A stretch of 35,884 nucleotides of DNA from Lentilactobacillus sunkii DSM 19904 (GCF_001435575.1 NZ_AZEA01000022.1:2601-38484); one strand, 5' to 3'. Counted from the first letter of the stretch, positions 15,087 through 22,972 are shown. Notes: generated from the sequence alone by a model not told the origin. Translations and numbers: made by a program.

Positions 15087-15764
15087 ATGGCATTTTTTAC
15101 AAAACACAGCATAACGACACTTGCCCAGACTTTTATCATGGGCTCAATCGATGCCTACACATTTCAAAATTTTAACGGTTCATTCGTCAGTGCCCAGACA
15201 GGAAATCTGGTCGTCTTCGCGTATGAATATGCCACCAAAGGATGGGCAACTGCCTACATTCGGGTGCCCGTACTCCTTGGATTTCTGCTGGGAGCGTTCA
15301 TTTCCCAGGGGTGCAAACACATTAAGTTAAGCCCCAACCGACGATTTAATTTGTTGCTATTTTTTAGTATTATCTTCTTGGCATTTTTAACATTTGCAGC
15401 AGCGGTCCACATGCCCAAGCTGAGCATGCTGTTTTCTTTGGGAATGTTCTCCGGTTATGAATTAACCGTCTTCAACCGAATCGGTGCCACCAGTGTCAAC
15501 AACGGTATCATGACGGGAAATTTGAAGAACTTTGCCAACAACGTCTACGAAGCAATCTTCAGCCATGATCGAACGGCAATGTTTAAAGCCGGGCACTTTT
15601 TGAGTGCGATTGTCACGTTTATCCTGGGTATCATGTTCAGCGCCTACCTGTTCCACGCAATCGGCACCGAGGTGTTCACTTTTGCTGCGCTGCTTAACCT
15701 TGTCTTGTTGGCAGCGATCCATATTCACTTCCGTTTGGGGAAACGCAGGGAAATGATGAGTTGA
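15087..15764 (+). CDS. DUF1275 (YoaK-type) membrane protein
   Basis: The 225-residue protein has about six membrane segments and the family's N-terminal signature: GSIDAYTF, then FVSAQTGNLVVFA. A matching second element, GIMTGNLKNFANNV, sits past the middle. Family members are integral membrane proteins without a settled function, possibly transport. ATG 15087 was preferred over GTG 15078 because an AAGAG ribosome site lies about eight bases before it. It is a single-gene unit; its last bases overlap the promoter of the downstream T-box. The 206 bases upstream (14881-15086) contain both divergent promoters but no second gene. Confidence 0.82.
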   Translation: MAFFTKHSITTLAQTFIMGSIDAYTFQNFNGSFVSAQTGNLVVFAYEYATKGWATAYIRVPVLLGFLLGAFISQGCKHIKLSPNRRFNLLLFFSIIFLAFLTFAAAVHMPKLSMLFSLGMFSGYELTVFNRIGATSVNNGIMTGNLKNFANNVYEAIFSHDRTAMFKAGHFLSAIVTFILGIMFSAYLFHAIGTEVFTFAALLNLVLLAAIHIHFRLGKRREMMS

Positions 15765-15789
15765 CAATTATAATTATTTGAGTTAAATT
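15761..15789 (+). promoter_or_regulatory. Promoter of the T-box transcript
   Basis: -35 TTGACA (15761-15766) overlaps the stop codon of the preceding gene; a 17-base spacer leads to -10 TAAATT (15784-15789). Transcription would start near 15796, just before stem I of the T-box. Confidence 0.75.
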
Positions 15790-15824
15790 AAAAAGCAATT
15801 AGAAAACTTACGAATTTTAAGCTA

Positions 15825-16078
15825 TTAGGAGAAGAGTAGCCACTCGGATCGATTTCAGAAAGCCTGGCAGATGAGAGCAGGTATCGAAAAGACGGTGAAG
15901 ATGAGCTCCAAAAGGCATTACTCCGTTAACGCGGAATAATCGGTAGGAACCGTTAACTTCCCGGGTATCATAGGTACCGGTGAGGCGTTGTTTGTAAGAG
16001 CAGCGCAAATAAGGGTGGTAACGCGAGCATTCGTCCCTTGATTGTCAATATGACAGTCAGGGGACGAGTGCTTTTTTT
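15825..16078 (+). ncRNA. T-box riboswitch, probably specific for tRNA-Met
   Basis: The conserved T-box AAGGGTGGTAACGCGA is at 16011-16026, and an AGTA box at 15835-15838. The specifier opposite it reads GAAG-ATG-A, giving AUG (15901-15903) as the methionine codon; GGAG 15828-15831 with CTCC 15906-15909 closes stem I. The TGGT in the T-box fits an ACCA-ended tRNA. A strong terminator follows (16026-16078: 21-base arms with a TTTTTTT tail), whose 5' part is used by the antiterminator. Uncharged tRNA-Met should raise expression of the next gene. The specifier assignment is by eye; the T-box class itself is certain. Confidence 0.95.
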
Positions 16079-16116
16079 CGTAAGTTAAACTTTCAAAATT
16101 ATAGGAGGATCTACAC

Positions 16117-17250
16117 ATGACAAATTCAGCAGTTCAAGTAAAATTCCCATATCGGTACGATGTTGTTGGCAGCTTATTAAGAACCCAGGCGTTAAAGGAT
16201 GCCCACGCTAAATTCAAAGCAGGCAAAATCAACGCGGAAGAATTACAAAACGTCCAGCATGAAGAAACTAAAAAGATCGTTGCCAAACAAGTTGAGCTTG
16301 GCTTAAAAGACATTACCGACGGTGAGTTTAACCGCAGCTGGTGGCATTTGGACTTTCTGTGGGGACTAACCGGCGTTGAAAAATACGACTACCATAAGAG
16401 CTACAAATTCCATGGCAGCAAGACCCGGACCGATAATGCCGAATTGTCCGGCAAGGTCGCGTTTAATCCCAATCATCCCTTCTTTGACAGCTTCAAGTTT
16501 CTCGAATCCATCACCCCGGATGGCGTAACACCCAAGCAGACCATCCCATCCCCAACCATGTTATTCCGGGATAACCGAAGCGACAATTGGTCCAAATTCT
16601 ATGACACTTGGGATCAATATTTAGATGACGTTGCCAAGGCCTACCATGAAACCATCCTGCACTTCTATGAACTTGGTGCCCGTTATGTTCAATTAGACGA
16701 CACCACTTGGGCTTTTCTGATCAGCAAGTTAAACGAAACTGCCGATGATCCTGATGCCCACGCAAAATACGTCAAGTTGGCTGAAGACTCAGTTAAAGTC
16801 ATCAACAAATTACTCACTGATCTGCCTGATGACCTGACGGTAACGACTCATATCTGCCGTGGGAATTTCAAATCCACATTTCTATTCACCGGAGGCTATG
16901 ACGACATTGCCGACTATCTCAGCGAACTGCATTACGACGGTCTCTTCCTCGAATATGACAGCGAACGGGCCGGCGACTTCACCCCACTGGCAAAGATCTG
17001 GAACGGCGATAAGAATAAGCGGATTGTCCTTGGACTGATTACCTCCAAGTCTCCTGAACTCGAAGATAAGGACGCCGTTATCAACCGAATCCATCAAGCC
17101 AGCGCCAAAGTACCCTTGGAAAACCTGGCGCTGTCGACGCAATGCGGCTTTGCCTCCACTGAAGAAGGCAACAAGCTCACCGAGCAGCAACAGTGGAATA
17201 AGTTAAAATTAGTCCGGGATATCGCCCGCGAAGTTTGGAACGTTGATTAA
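16117..17250 (+). CDS. Cobalamin-independent methionine synthase-like methyltransferase (YxjG/YxjH type)
   Basis: The 377-residue protein is the C-terminal-type MetE/UROD-fold enzyme found alone in Firmicutes. Expected zinc ligands are visible: His245 and Cys247 in HICRGN and Cys343 in STQCGF, with DITDGEFNR near residue 70 and YVQLDD in the middle. It should transfer a methyl group to homocysteine from a donor that is not proven here; relatives lack the N-terminal folate-handling half of MetE. The Met T-box upstream supports a role in methionine supply. AGGAGG eight bases before ATG 16117 sets the start. A small membrane protein gene follows 26 bases downstream in the same transcript. Confidence 0.9.
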   Translation: MTNSAVQVKFPYRYDVVGSLLRTQALKDAHAKFKAGKINAEELQNVQHEETKKIVAKQVELGLKDITDGEFNRSWWHLDFLWGLTGVEKYDYHKSYKFHGSKTRTDNAELSGKVAFNPNHPFFDSFKFLESITPDGVTPKQTIPSPTMLFRDNRSDNWSKFYDTWDQYLDDVAKAYHETILHFYELGARYVQLDDTTWAFLISKLNETADDPDAHAKYVKLAEDSVKVINKLLTDLPDDLTVTTHICRGNFKSTFLFTGGYDDIADYLSELHYDGLFLEYDSERAGDFTPLAKIWNGDKNKRIVLGLITSKSPELEDKDAVINRIHQASAKVPLENLALSTQCGFASTEEGNKLTEQQQWNKLKLVRDIAREVWNVD

Positions 17251-17276
17251 GTAACGACAAGAAAGAAGCGATTTTG

Positions 17277-17474
17277 ATGGATCAAAGTAAACAGAGCTCC
17301 CATCAACCTCAAAAAGTGGCCATTCCGAACAACCATTTACTCGGCCTTTCACTTGGACTGTTAGGCGGTTTAACCCTTGACGCCCTTTTTGGCTTTCGCA
17401 CCGGTACGTTCTTCACATTTGTGGGAATTGTGTTGGGAATGAGCGGGTTTCTGGATTTTAAAGAAATTAAATAA
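17277..17474 (+). CDS. Small membrane protein co-transcribed with the methyltransferase
   Basis: The 65-residue protein has a hydrophilic, Gln/Ser-rich N-terminus of about 18 residues and two hydrophobic segments (GLSLGLLGGLTLDALFGF and FFTFVGIVLGMSGFL). No family recognised. It starts 26 bases after the methyltransferase stop with only a weak ribosome site (GAAAG), and a terminator follows its stop, so it shares the T-box-controlled transcript. TTG 17274 is an alternative start. Its link to methionine metabolism is by position only. Confidence 0.65.
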   Translation: MDQSKQSSHQPQKVAIPNNHLLGLSLGLLGGLTLDALFGFRTGTFFTFVGIVLGMSGFLDFKEIK

Positions 17475-17482
17475 GCTTCTAT

Positions 17483-17516
17483 AATCTGTCGGTTATCAAA
17501 ATCGGCAGATTTTTAT
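17483..17516 (+). terminator. Terminator of the T-box operon
   Basis: A 9-bp stem (17483-17491 with 17503-17511, one G-U pair) has an 11-base loop and a TTTTTATT tail. Confidence 0.8.
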
Positions 17517-17592
17517 TACAATTAGCATGCTATCATGTTATATTAATTCATATATTCCGGCCTTTTTGTGTATAAATTAACAATCAAATTGT

Positions 17593-17621
17593 TTGAAAAC
17601 GTATATATATTATAGTATTCT
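17593..17621 (+). promoter_or_regulatory. Promoter of the alcohol dehydrogenase gene
   Basis: -35 TTGAAA (17593-17598), a 17-base TA-rich spacer and -10 TATTCT (17616-17621). A cre-like core (AAAACG) overlaps the -35 region but misses two conserved positions, so I do not call a CcpA site. Confidence 0.6.
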
Positions 17622-17685
17622 ACAATTGTTGAAAGGGCTTACAAAAGCTCTAGGGGAAGTTATGTATTTAAAGGAGGAATAAATT

Positions 17686-18819
17686 ATGGCTAGACAAATT
17701 ACAGGGGCAGTCATCGAAGAGTTAAACGCACCATTCAAATTAGAAACACTTGAAGTCGATGATCAGCCAAAAGCGCATGAAGTGTTAGTCCACATTGTTG
17801 CCAGCGGGATCTGTCACTCTGATGAAGCTGTTCGTAACGGCTCTGCCGGTGATTACCCATATCCTGGGGTTGTTGGTCACGAAGGTGCCGGAATTGTTGA
17901 AAAAGTCGGCTCATCTGTCACAACCGTTAAGGAAGGCGACCACGTTATCCTGTCATACGATTACGACGGGACCTGTCAAAACTGCTTAACCGGTCACCCA
18001 TCTTCCTGCGTGAACTGGGGGCAATTGAACTTTGCCGGGGTTCGTCCTGATGGCTCAGTCGCATTTACTCGAGAAGACGGCTCACCAATCCACAATTTCT
18101 TCAACCAGTCATCCTTTACCACTGAAACGCTGGTTCAGGAACGTAACGTGACCGTTATCGACAAAGACATTGATTTACGTAAAGTTGGTCCTCTGGGCTG
18201 TGGCTTCGTAACCGGCTCAGGAACTGTCTTTAACGGACTTGACCCTGAAGAAGGCTCAACCATTGCCATCGTTGGTACTGGTGCCGTTGGTTCAGCTGCT
18301 TTAATGGCCGCTAAAATCAAAGGCTGCTCCAAGATCATTTGTGTCGACATCCATGATTCACGTTTGGAAATGGCCAAAGAACTTGGCGCTACTGATACCA
18401 TCAACAGCCTAAATGAAGACTGGGTTGCCAAAGTTAAAGAATTGACGAACGGCCAAGGTGTCAACTACGCCATTGATACTACCGGGATTTCTGCAATTAT
18501 GCATCAGGCAATTACAGCTCTGGCTTCAGGCGGTCACCTCGCACCAATCGCCGTTACCGCAAAGACCCTTGAATTCCTTCCATGGAACGAAATCACCGCA
18601 CTTCAAAAACACATCGATGGTGTGCTGATGGGCGACGCCGTTCCACAACTTGGTATTCAGACCTTAATCGACTTCTGGAAAGCAGGCGACTTCCCATTCG
18701 ATAAACTCGAGAAGTTCTACACTTTCGAGCAGGTTAACGAAGCCAATAAAGCTTCCAACGACGGTTCAGTTATCAAACCAGTTATGATTATCGATGACAG
18801 CTACAAACCTGGTGAATAG
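17686..18819 (+). CDS. Zinc-dependent NAD(P) alcohol dehydrogenase (medium-chain family)
   Basis: The 377-residue enzyme has the medium-chain alcohol dehydrogenase layout. Catalytic zinc ligands are Cys43 (GICHSDE), His65 (GHEGAG) and a Cys in GPLGCGF; the Rossmann motif GTGAVGSAA begins the coenzyme domain. It should interconvert alcohols and aldehydes and balance cofactors in heterofermentation; the aryl-alcohol/class III subgroup looks closest. The structural-zinc loop has only three of four cysteines: Cys97, Cys100 and Cys108 are present, but position 94 is Asp (YDYDGTC). AAGGAGG precedes the start by nine bases. It is a monocistronic unit with its own promoter and terminator. Confidence 0.9.
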   Translation: MARQITGAVIEELNAPFKLETLEVDDQPKAHEVLVHIVASGICHSDEAVRNGSAGDYPYPGVVGHEGAGIVEKVGSSVTTVKEGDHVILSYDYDGTCQNCLTGHPSSCVNWGQLNFAGVRPDGSVAFTREDGSPIHNFFNQSSFTTETLVQERNVTVIDKDIDLRKVGPLGCGFVTGSGTVFNGLDPEEGSTIAIVGTGAVGSAALMAAKIKGCSKIICVDIHDSRLEMAKELGATDTINSLNEDWVAKVKELTNGQGVNYAIDTTGISAIMHQAITALASGGHLAPIAVTAKTLEFLPWNEITALQKHIDGVLMGDAVPQLGIQTLIDFWKAGDFPFDKLEKFYTFEQVNEANKASNDGSVIKPVMIIDDSYKPGE

Positions 18820-18838
18820 TTATTGATCAATCCAATCA

Positions 18839-18870
18839 ACGGGTCCTACTGAAAAGTGGGGCTCGTTTTT
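18839..18870 (+). terminator. Terminator of the alcohol dehydrogenase gene
   Basis: A 12-bp stem with several G-U pairs (18839-18850 with 18855-18866) has a GAAA loop and a TTTTT tail. Confidence 0.85.
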
Positions 18871-18892
18871 ATGTTGGTATGGCTTGATGGAC

Positions 18893-18921
18893 TTGTCGTC
18901 AATCTCTATAAAGTGTATCCT
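18893..18921 (+). promoter_or_regulatory. Promoter of the MFS transporter leader
   Basis: -35 TTGTCG (18893-18898), a 17-base spacer and -10 TATCCT (18916-18921). Transcription from here would give a leader of about 175 bases containing a short ORF and stable pairing potential. Confidence 0.55.
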
Positions 18922-18964
18922 TTTATTAATATCATGATCGAATTTCAGAAACGGAGTGATGAAT

Positions 18965-19024
18965 ATGTTGGCATGGATCAGCCTTCAGCACAGTATTTTC
19001 GAGATCAACGCACTTCAGTCGTAG
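18965..19024 (+). CDS. Putative 19-residue leader peptide upstream of the MFS transporter
   Basis: The ORF MLAWISLQHSIFEINALQS has its own ribosome site (GGAG, eight bases upstream) and ends at TAG 19022-19024, 80 bases before the transporter. Its last codons (bases 19010-19019) are complementary to the transporter's ribosome-binding region (19089-19098). This is the arrangement of translational attenuators in front of drug-resistance genes. The peptide resembles none I know. It could also be a chance ORF. Confidence 0.5.
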   Translation: MLAWISLQHSIFEINALQS

Positions 19025-19098
19025 ATTCTTAAAGATCACACAACTCGGACATCTTTAAATACACCGAACAGTTGTGGATCTTGCATGAACTGGAGTGC
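19010..19098 (+). promoter_or_regulatory. Candidate translational attenuator of the MFS gene
   Basis: GCACTTCAGT (19010-19019) can pair over ten positions, one of them G-U, with ACTGGAGTGC (19089-19098), which contains the ribosome site GGAG of the MFS gene. Between them a second hairpin forms: GATC-A-CACAACT (19034-19045) with AGTTGTG-GATC (19070-19080), extended by CGG/CCG. An alternative small stem AAAGAT/ATCTTT (19031-19036 with 19051-19056) competes with it. A ribosome paused near the end of the leader ORF would free the ribosome site. Confidence 0.5.
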
Positions 19099-19104
19099 AC
19101 ATAA

Positions 19105-20277
19105 ATGAAAACGAACTATGCTTCAAATATTAATAAAGGTTATACTTACAGCTTTCTATCGTGGTTTGGGATTACCAGCCTGTGGGTGATGTACCTGCAG
19201 ACAAGGGGCCTGACCCTTGTCGAAATTGGCTTGTGTGAAAGCATCTTTCACATTGCCAGCTTCTTGTTCGAGGTTCCTTCCGGCGTTTTGGCGGACCGGC
19301 TCACATATAAATTTGACTTGGTCATTGGCCGACTGGCGGCGATTCTCTCTGCCGCGATTATCTTATTTGGCCAGACATTCTGGATGTTTGCCTTGGGATT
19401 TATCATCAGTGCCCTTTCCTATAATATGCAGTCGGGAACCATGGAAGCCCTATTGTACGACTCACTGGTCAAGGACAAGGCAACAAAACGATATCCTAAA
19501 GTCATCAGCCACATTGACGTGATCATTGAATTTGCCGATACCCTGGGAGTTGTGATTGCCGGCTTCCTGGTTCACTGGCACTTCGAATTAACTTATGTCA
19601 TTGGAATTGTAGTTGGCATGATGGGATTGATTACCGTCTTATTCTTCAAGGAACCGGTTATCAAGAAACGGACGGTTGAAAAGCCCACATCGGTGAAATC
19701 AATTGTGGTTAATTCATACAAGACGATGAAGGGAAATCATCAATTACGGAATCTGATGTTGTTTGATGCCCTGTATGCCACTGTTTGTACTTCCTACTTT
19801 TACTATTTCCAAACTTTGATGGAAAATGATCACTTCTCAGGCTGGATGATTTCAGCCCTGATGGTGGTGTCTGCATTATTAAATATCGTTGGGATTCAAC
19901 TCACCCCAACCATTCAAAAAAAGTTCTCGAAGCGCGAATTAATCATCGCATTAAGTGTCAGCCTCGCCTGCATGTTGATGTTAACATGGCTGGCCTGGCT
20001 GCCATTATTAATTGCCATGTTTCTAATCTCTCAACTGTTACCATCCTTCATCGACCCCATCTTCAGCAGTTACTACAATGAAATGATCAGCTCTGAAGAA
20101 CGGGCAACCTTGTTAAGTGTTGCCAGCGTTCTGTTCTCGGCAGCGATGATTTTCATGTTCCCACTGCTTGGATGGCTGATCCAAATCAATGGTTTTTCGT
20201 TTGGATTTGGACTTGTCGGCTGTGTCCTCGCAGTTGTATTGATTGCAATGAGACGAAGCTTCGCGAGTCCTAAATAA
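19105..20277 (+). CDS. Major facilitator superfamily transporter, probable efflux pump
   Basis: The 390-residue protein has about twelve hydrophobic segments split by a charged central loop (about residues 185-215) and an MFS motif A-like sequence between segments 2 and 3: PSGVLADRLTYK. Such 12-segment proteins are commonly drug/proton antiporters; the substrate cannot be read. ATG 19105 has GGAG nine bases upstream. The leader arrangement suggests inducible translation, which would fit a compound that stalls ribosomes. A PadR regulator follows 115 bases downstream but lies behind a terminator. Confidence 0.85.
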   Translation: MKTNYASNINKGYTYSFLSWFGITSLWVMYLQTRGLTLVEIGLCESIFHIASFLFEVPSGVLADRLTYKFDLVIGRLAAILSAAIILFGQTFWMFALGFIISALSYNMQSGTMEALLYDSLVKDKATKRYPKVISHIDVIIEFADTLGVVIAGFLVHWHFELTYVIGIVVGMMGLITVLFFKEPVIKKRTVEKPTSVKSIVVNSYKTMKGNHQLRNLMLFDALYATVCTSYFYYFQTLMENDHFSGWMISALMVVSALLNIVGIQLTPTIQKKFSKRELIIALSVSLACMLMLTWLAWLPLLIAMFLISQLLPSFIDPIFSSYYNEMISSEERATLLSVASVLFSAAMIFMFPLLGWLIQINGFSFGFGLVGCVLAVVLIAMRRSFASPK

Positions 20278-20289
20278 TCGCATATTCTA

Positions 20290-20319
20290 AAGAGTCAACT
20301 TAATTGTTGGCTCTTTTTT
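20290..20319 (+). terminator. Terminator of the MFS gene
   Basis: A 10-bp stem (20290-20299 with 20306-20315, one G-U pair) has a 6-base loop followed by a T-run. Confidence 0.88.
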
Positions 20320-20329
20320 GCTATCTTGC

Positions 20330-20381
20330 TTTACAAACTAGTGGTCATTTGATATTCTACTAGTAGGCAATACATACTAGT
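20330..20381 (+). promoter_or_regulatory. padR promoter with three ACTAGT motifs
   Basis: -35 TTTACA (20330-20335), a 17-base spacer and -10 TATTCT (20353-20358). The palindrome ACTAGT occurs three times: 20337-20342 in the spacer, 20359-20364 just after the -10 box, and 20376-20381 before the ribosome site. Autorepression by the PadR protein is the obvious reading. Confidence 0.65.
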
Positions 20382-20392
20382 GGGGTGATTAT

Positions 20393-20746
20393 TTGTCAAA
20401 GCAAGATCTTTCCAGTCAAATGTTAAAGGGAATCCTCCAGGGGTGTCTGCTGATATTGATCAGCGATGAACCCATGTACGGCTATTCAATTAGCCAGGCA
20501 TTAACCGAGTTTGGCTTCCAAGACGTACCCAAAGGAACCATCTACCCGCTACTGATTAATATGGGAAAAAAAGGCTTGATTGTAGGGAAAATGCAACCGT
20601 CCAAGGAAGGGCCAAAACGGAAGTACTATTACATAACTGCCGATGGTCTCCAGGAAAAAGCACAGTTTATTAATCAATGGAGCACCCTATCAAGCAATGT
20701 GAACAGCCTCATCCACAAAAGGAGTGACAACGATGAAAGCAGATAG
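20393..20746 (+). CDS. PadR-family transcriptional regulator
   Basis: The 117-residue protein has the PadR winged helix: ISDEPMYGYSISQAL, GTIYPLLINMGKKGLI, then KRKYYYITADGLQ. PadR proteins repress stress, phenolic-acid or drug-efflux genes and often themselves. The start is TTG 20393, placed by the GGGGTG ribosome site; no ATG fits. The following membrane gene starts inside its last codons (14-base overlap), a usual pairing of PadR with a HAAS-domain partner. Three ACTAGT repeats in the promoter are the likely operator. Confidence 0.9.
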   Translation: MSKQDLSSQMLKGILQGCLLILISDEPMYGYSISQALTEFGFQDVPKGTIYPLLINMGKKGLIVGKMQPSKEGPKRKYYYITADGLQEKAQFINQWSTLSSNVNSLIHKRSDNDESR

Positions 20747-21563
20747 CCTGATTGAAAAGAACAACCAGCTCAGAAAACAACTAACTCCGGAAAACAAACA
20801 ATATTACGAAGAACTCATGATGTACATCCGTGCAAATTCAACCTTCAAAAGTGATCTGGATGTTGAACAAATCCTGCTGGATATTCTCAATGATATTTTG
20901 GAAGCTCAATCTAATAATCAGTCAGCTCAATCGTACTTCGGCAAGGATCCCAAGCAATCAGCCGATGAGATATTGAAATCATTACCCAGAAATTTGTCGG
21001 AAACATTGAAGTTTGCGCTCAGCATTGCCTTTGGGTATGTGGTGGTCTTTATGATTCCAAGTCTGACAACCCCGGGGGTCAAAACCGACTTCGGCAATCT
21101 CATTATCATGGGATTTGTTTCCTTTATTCTCGCAAATGTCATTCTTTGGTTAGTTGGAAAGACGATTTACCAGCAAAAAGCGATGAAGTTTATGATCAAT
21201 GGACTTGCTGTCATCTTATTTCTTGCAGTTGTTGCGGGTTCAATTTTTCTCAAAACACCACTGAGTCTCGAATTGAATGGCACGCTTGGGATCGTCGTAA
21301 TTGCCATTGTCTTTTTATTCATGACATATCTATACGTTGGGATCTTCAAACATCAGATGCCGTGGACTATTATTTATGTGGTCATGACGTTTGATGCTGC
21401 CATTGGGGTTCTTTCAAGACTGCCGGTTATTGGGAAGATGATGACTGATCCGGTCATCCCCAAGTCTAAATTACTTTGGATTTTAATTCCCGGATGTATT
21501 ATTGCGACACTGGTTGGTGGCTTTGGCACATATTATTGGCTATCCAAACGCGATGATGACTAG
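20733..21563 (+). CDS. Membrane protein with N-terminal HAAS/DUF1129-like domain
   Basis: The 276-residue protein has a soluble helical N-terminal third (NKQYYEELMMYIR, then VEQILLDILNDILEAQ) like the HAAS domains found next to PadR regulators, then about six membrane segments from residue 90 on. These proteins are thought to sense or signal at the membrane together with the PadR partner; no enzymatic motif is visible. AGGAG eight bases upstream fixes ATG 20733. It is translationally coupled to padR by overlap. Confidence 0.75.
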   Translation: MKADSLIEKNNQLRKQLTPENKQYYEELMMYIRANSTFKSDLDVEQILLDILNDILEAQSNNQSAQSYFGKDPKQSADEILKSLPRNLSETLKFALSIAFGYVVVFMIPSLTTPGVKTDFGNLIIMGFVSFILANVILWLVGKTIYQQKAMKFMINGLAVILFLAVVAGSIFLKTPLSLELNGTLGIVVIAIVFLFMTYLYVGIFKHQMPWTIIYVVMTFDAAIGVLSRLPVIGKMMTDPVIPKSKLLWILIPGCIIATLVGGFGTYYWLSKRDDD

Positions 21564-21585
21564 CTTTAAAATCTCAACACTAAAA

Positions 21586-21623
21586 GAGACCGCGAACAAA
21601 ACGCATGTTTTGCTCACAGTCTC
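21586..21623. terminator. Bidirectional terminator
   Basis: GAGAC (21586-21590) pairs with GTCTC (21619-21623), with an inner stem of about ten pairs around a GCAT loop and three mismatches. Short T-runs lie on both sides. It separates the HAAS gene from the convergent dsdA. Confidence 0.7.
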
Positions 21624-21639
21624 CACTTTTATCTTCATA

Positions 21640-22935
21640 TTAAAGTAATGCTTCACCCTTATCGTGATCCACTTTTCGTTCACTTTCAGGCATCATACTA
21701 CCACCCGTTGCCCAGACAATGTGGGTGGCGTTTTCGCTGTTGAATGCAGGCACTTCAGTAATTGCCCGTTCAATTGCGGTAAATCCAGCAGCCGCGGAAG
21801 GTTCCACGGTGATATGCTCGGTATCCATCAACTGAGCAACGTATTTATAGATAGTTGGATCATCAAAGGTCACACTGCCAAACAACAATGTTCTCATGAT
21901 TTTACCAGCAATTCGGGATGGCCGGCCAACCGCTAACCCATCGGCAGCAGTCTTGCCATCCAAACCAATATCGAACACAGAAATCTGATTATTGAGCTTG
22001 GTCATCATCCCCAAGGTTACAGAGGGCACATGGGTCGGCTCGCAGAAAATGGCATGAATATATGGTCCCATCATCATTTTCAGTCCAAAGGTAACCCCGC
22101 TTGGACTGCCACCGACACCGGCCGGAAGATACACAATCACCGGGTGATCACGATCCACTTTAATTCCCTGTATCTGGAACTGCTGCTGAAGACGAACACC
22201 GGCAACCGCATATCCAATAAACAGATCAGCGGAACCCTCGTCATCTATAAAATGAATTTTGGGATCTTCGGCTGCTGCCTGGCGGGCTTGCGGAATAACG
22301 GATGAAAAGTCGGTGTCCAGTTCAATCACATTAACGCCATTGGCTCGGAGCTTGGCTTTCTTCCATTCCTTGGCATCCCGTGACATATAAACAGTGGTCT
22401 TGAAACCAAATGTTGATGCAGCAATTCCCACGCTTAACGCCAGATTTCCCGTTGAAGCAACCATCACACCATATTGAGCGAATAGATGCTTATATTCAGG
22501 GGTTCCCAAAATCGCATAATTATCAGTCTGTTTAAGATTGCCCTTGGTCATCGCCACATGTTCGGCGAATTTTAATACTTCATAAATCCCACCACGAGAC
22601 TTAATCGAACCGGAGATTGGCAGTTCGCTGTCAGCTTTTAAGTAAAGGTTTCCGGCAAGGGGTGTCTGATGTTCGTCATCCCAAGCCCGTTTCATCTTAT
22701 CCAACCTAATCAACGGGGACTCAATGATCCCATGCATTGAAGCAGTTTCGGGAAAGGCCTGCTCAATATATGGTGCGAACCGTTTCCACCGTTCAACTGC
22801 ATCCAGGATATCAGCCTTTGAGAATGGCAATTCAGCGGCCTGACCATAGTCTGGATTCTTCCAAAAAATCGGCTTTTCATTCATTAAATCCCTTACTTGT
22901 GGATATTTAGTTTCCAAAGATTGTACATTATCCAT
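21640..22935 (-). CDS. dsdA: D-serine dehydratase (D-serine ammonia-lyase)
   Basis: The 431-residue PLP enzyme matches DsdA over its length: the PLP lysine Lys112 in GSIKSRGG, the phosphate-binding glycine loop AGVGGSPSG, ASTGNLALSVG, and CEPTHVPSV. It converts D-serine to pyruvate and ammonia, which removes an inhibitory D-amino acid and supplies pyruvate. Length is slightly under the about 440 usual. ATG 22935 is chosen for the GGGGTGA ribosome site eight bases upstream; the frame itself opens at 22983, inside the promoter. No D-serine transporter or LysR regulator adjoins it. Confidence 0.92.
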   Translation of the reverse strand: MDNVQSLETKYPQVRDLMNEKPIFWKNPDYGQAAELPFSKADILDAVERWKRFAPYIEQAFPETASMHGIIESPLIRLDKMKRAWDDEHQTPLAGNLYLKADSELPISGSIKSRGGIYEVLKFAEHVAMTKGNLKQTDNYAILGTPEYKHLFAQYGVMVASTGNLALSVGIAASTFGFKTTVYMSRDAKEWKKAKLRANGVNVIELDTDFSSVIPQARQAAAEDPKIHFIDDEGSADLFIGYAVAGVRLQQQFQIQGIKVDRDHPVIVYLPAGVGGSPSGVTFGLKMMMGPYIHAIFCEPTHVPSVTLGMMTKLNNQISVFDIGLDGKTAADGLAVGRPSRIAGKIMRTLLFGSVTFDDPTIYKYVAQLMDTEHITVEPSAAAGFTAIERAITEVPAFNSENATHIVWATGGSMMPESERKVDHDKGEALL

Positions 22936-22966
22936 ATTTCGATCACCCCATAACGAATTTATGAAC

Positions 22967-22972
22967 ATTATA
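22967..22972 (-). promoter_or_regulatory. -10 box of the dsdA promoter
   Basis: TATAAT on the minus strand, 31 bases before the dsdA start. The -35 region 17 bases upstream (ATTCTA) is poor, so an activator may be needed. Between here and 23068 I see nothing else. Confidence 0.5.

Noticed and set aside
16882-17190. 102-codon minus-strand ORF inside the methyltransferase gene
   Set aside because: Antisense shadow; the plus-strand enzyme is clearly real.
17593-17610. Catabolite-responsive element upstream of the alcohol dehydrogenase
   Set aside because: The best match misses two conserved positions, including part of the right half-site.
18135-18464. 109-codon minus-strand ORF inside the alcohol dehydrogenase gene
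   Set aside because: Antisense shadow of a strongly conserved gene, with no signal of its own.
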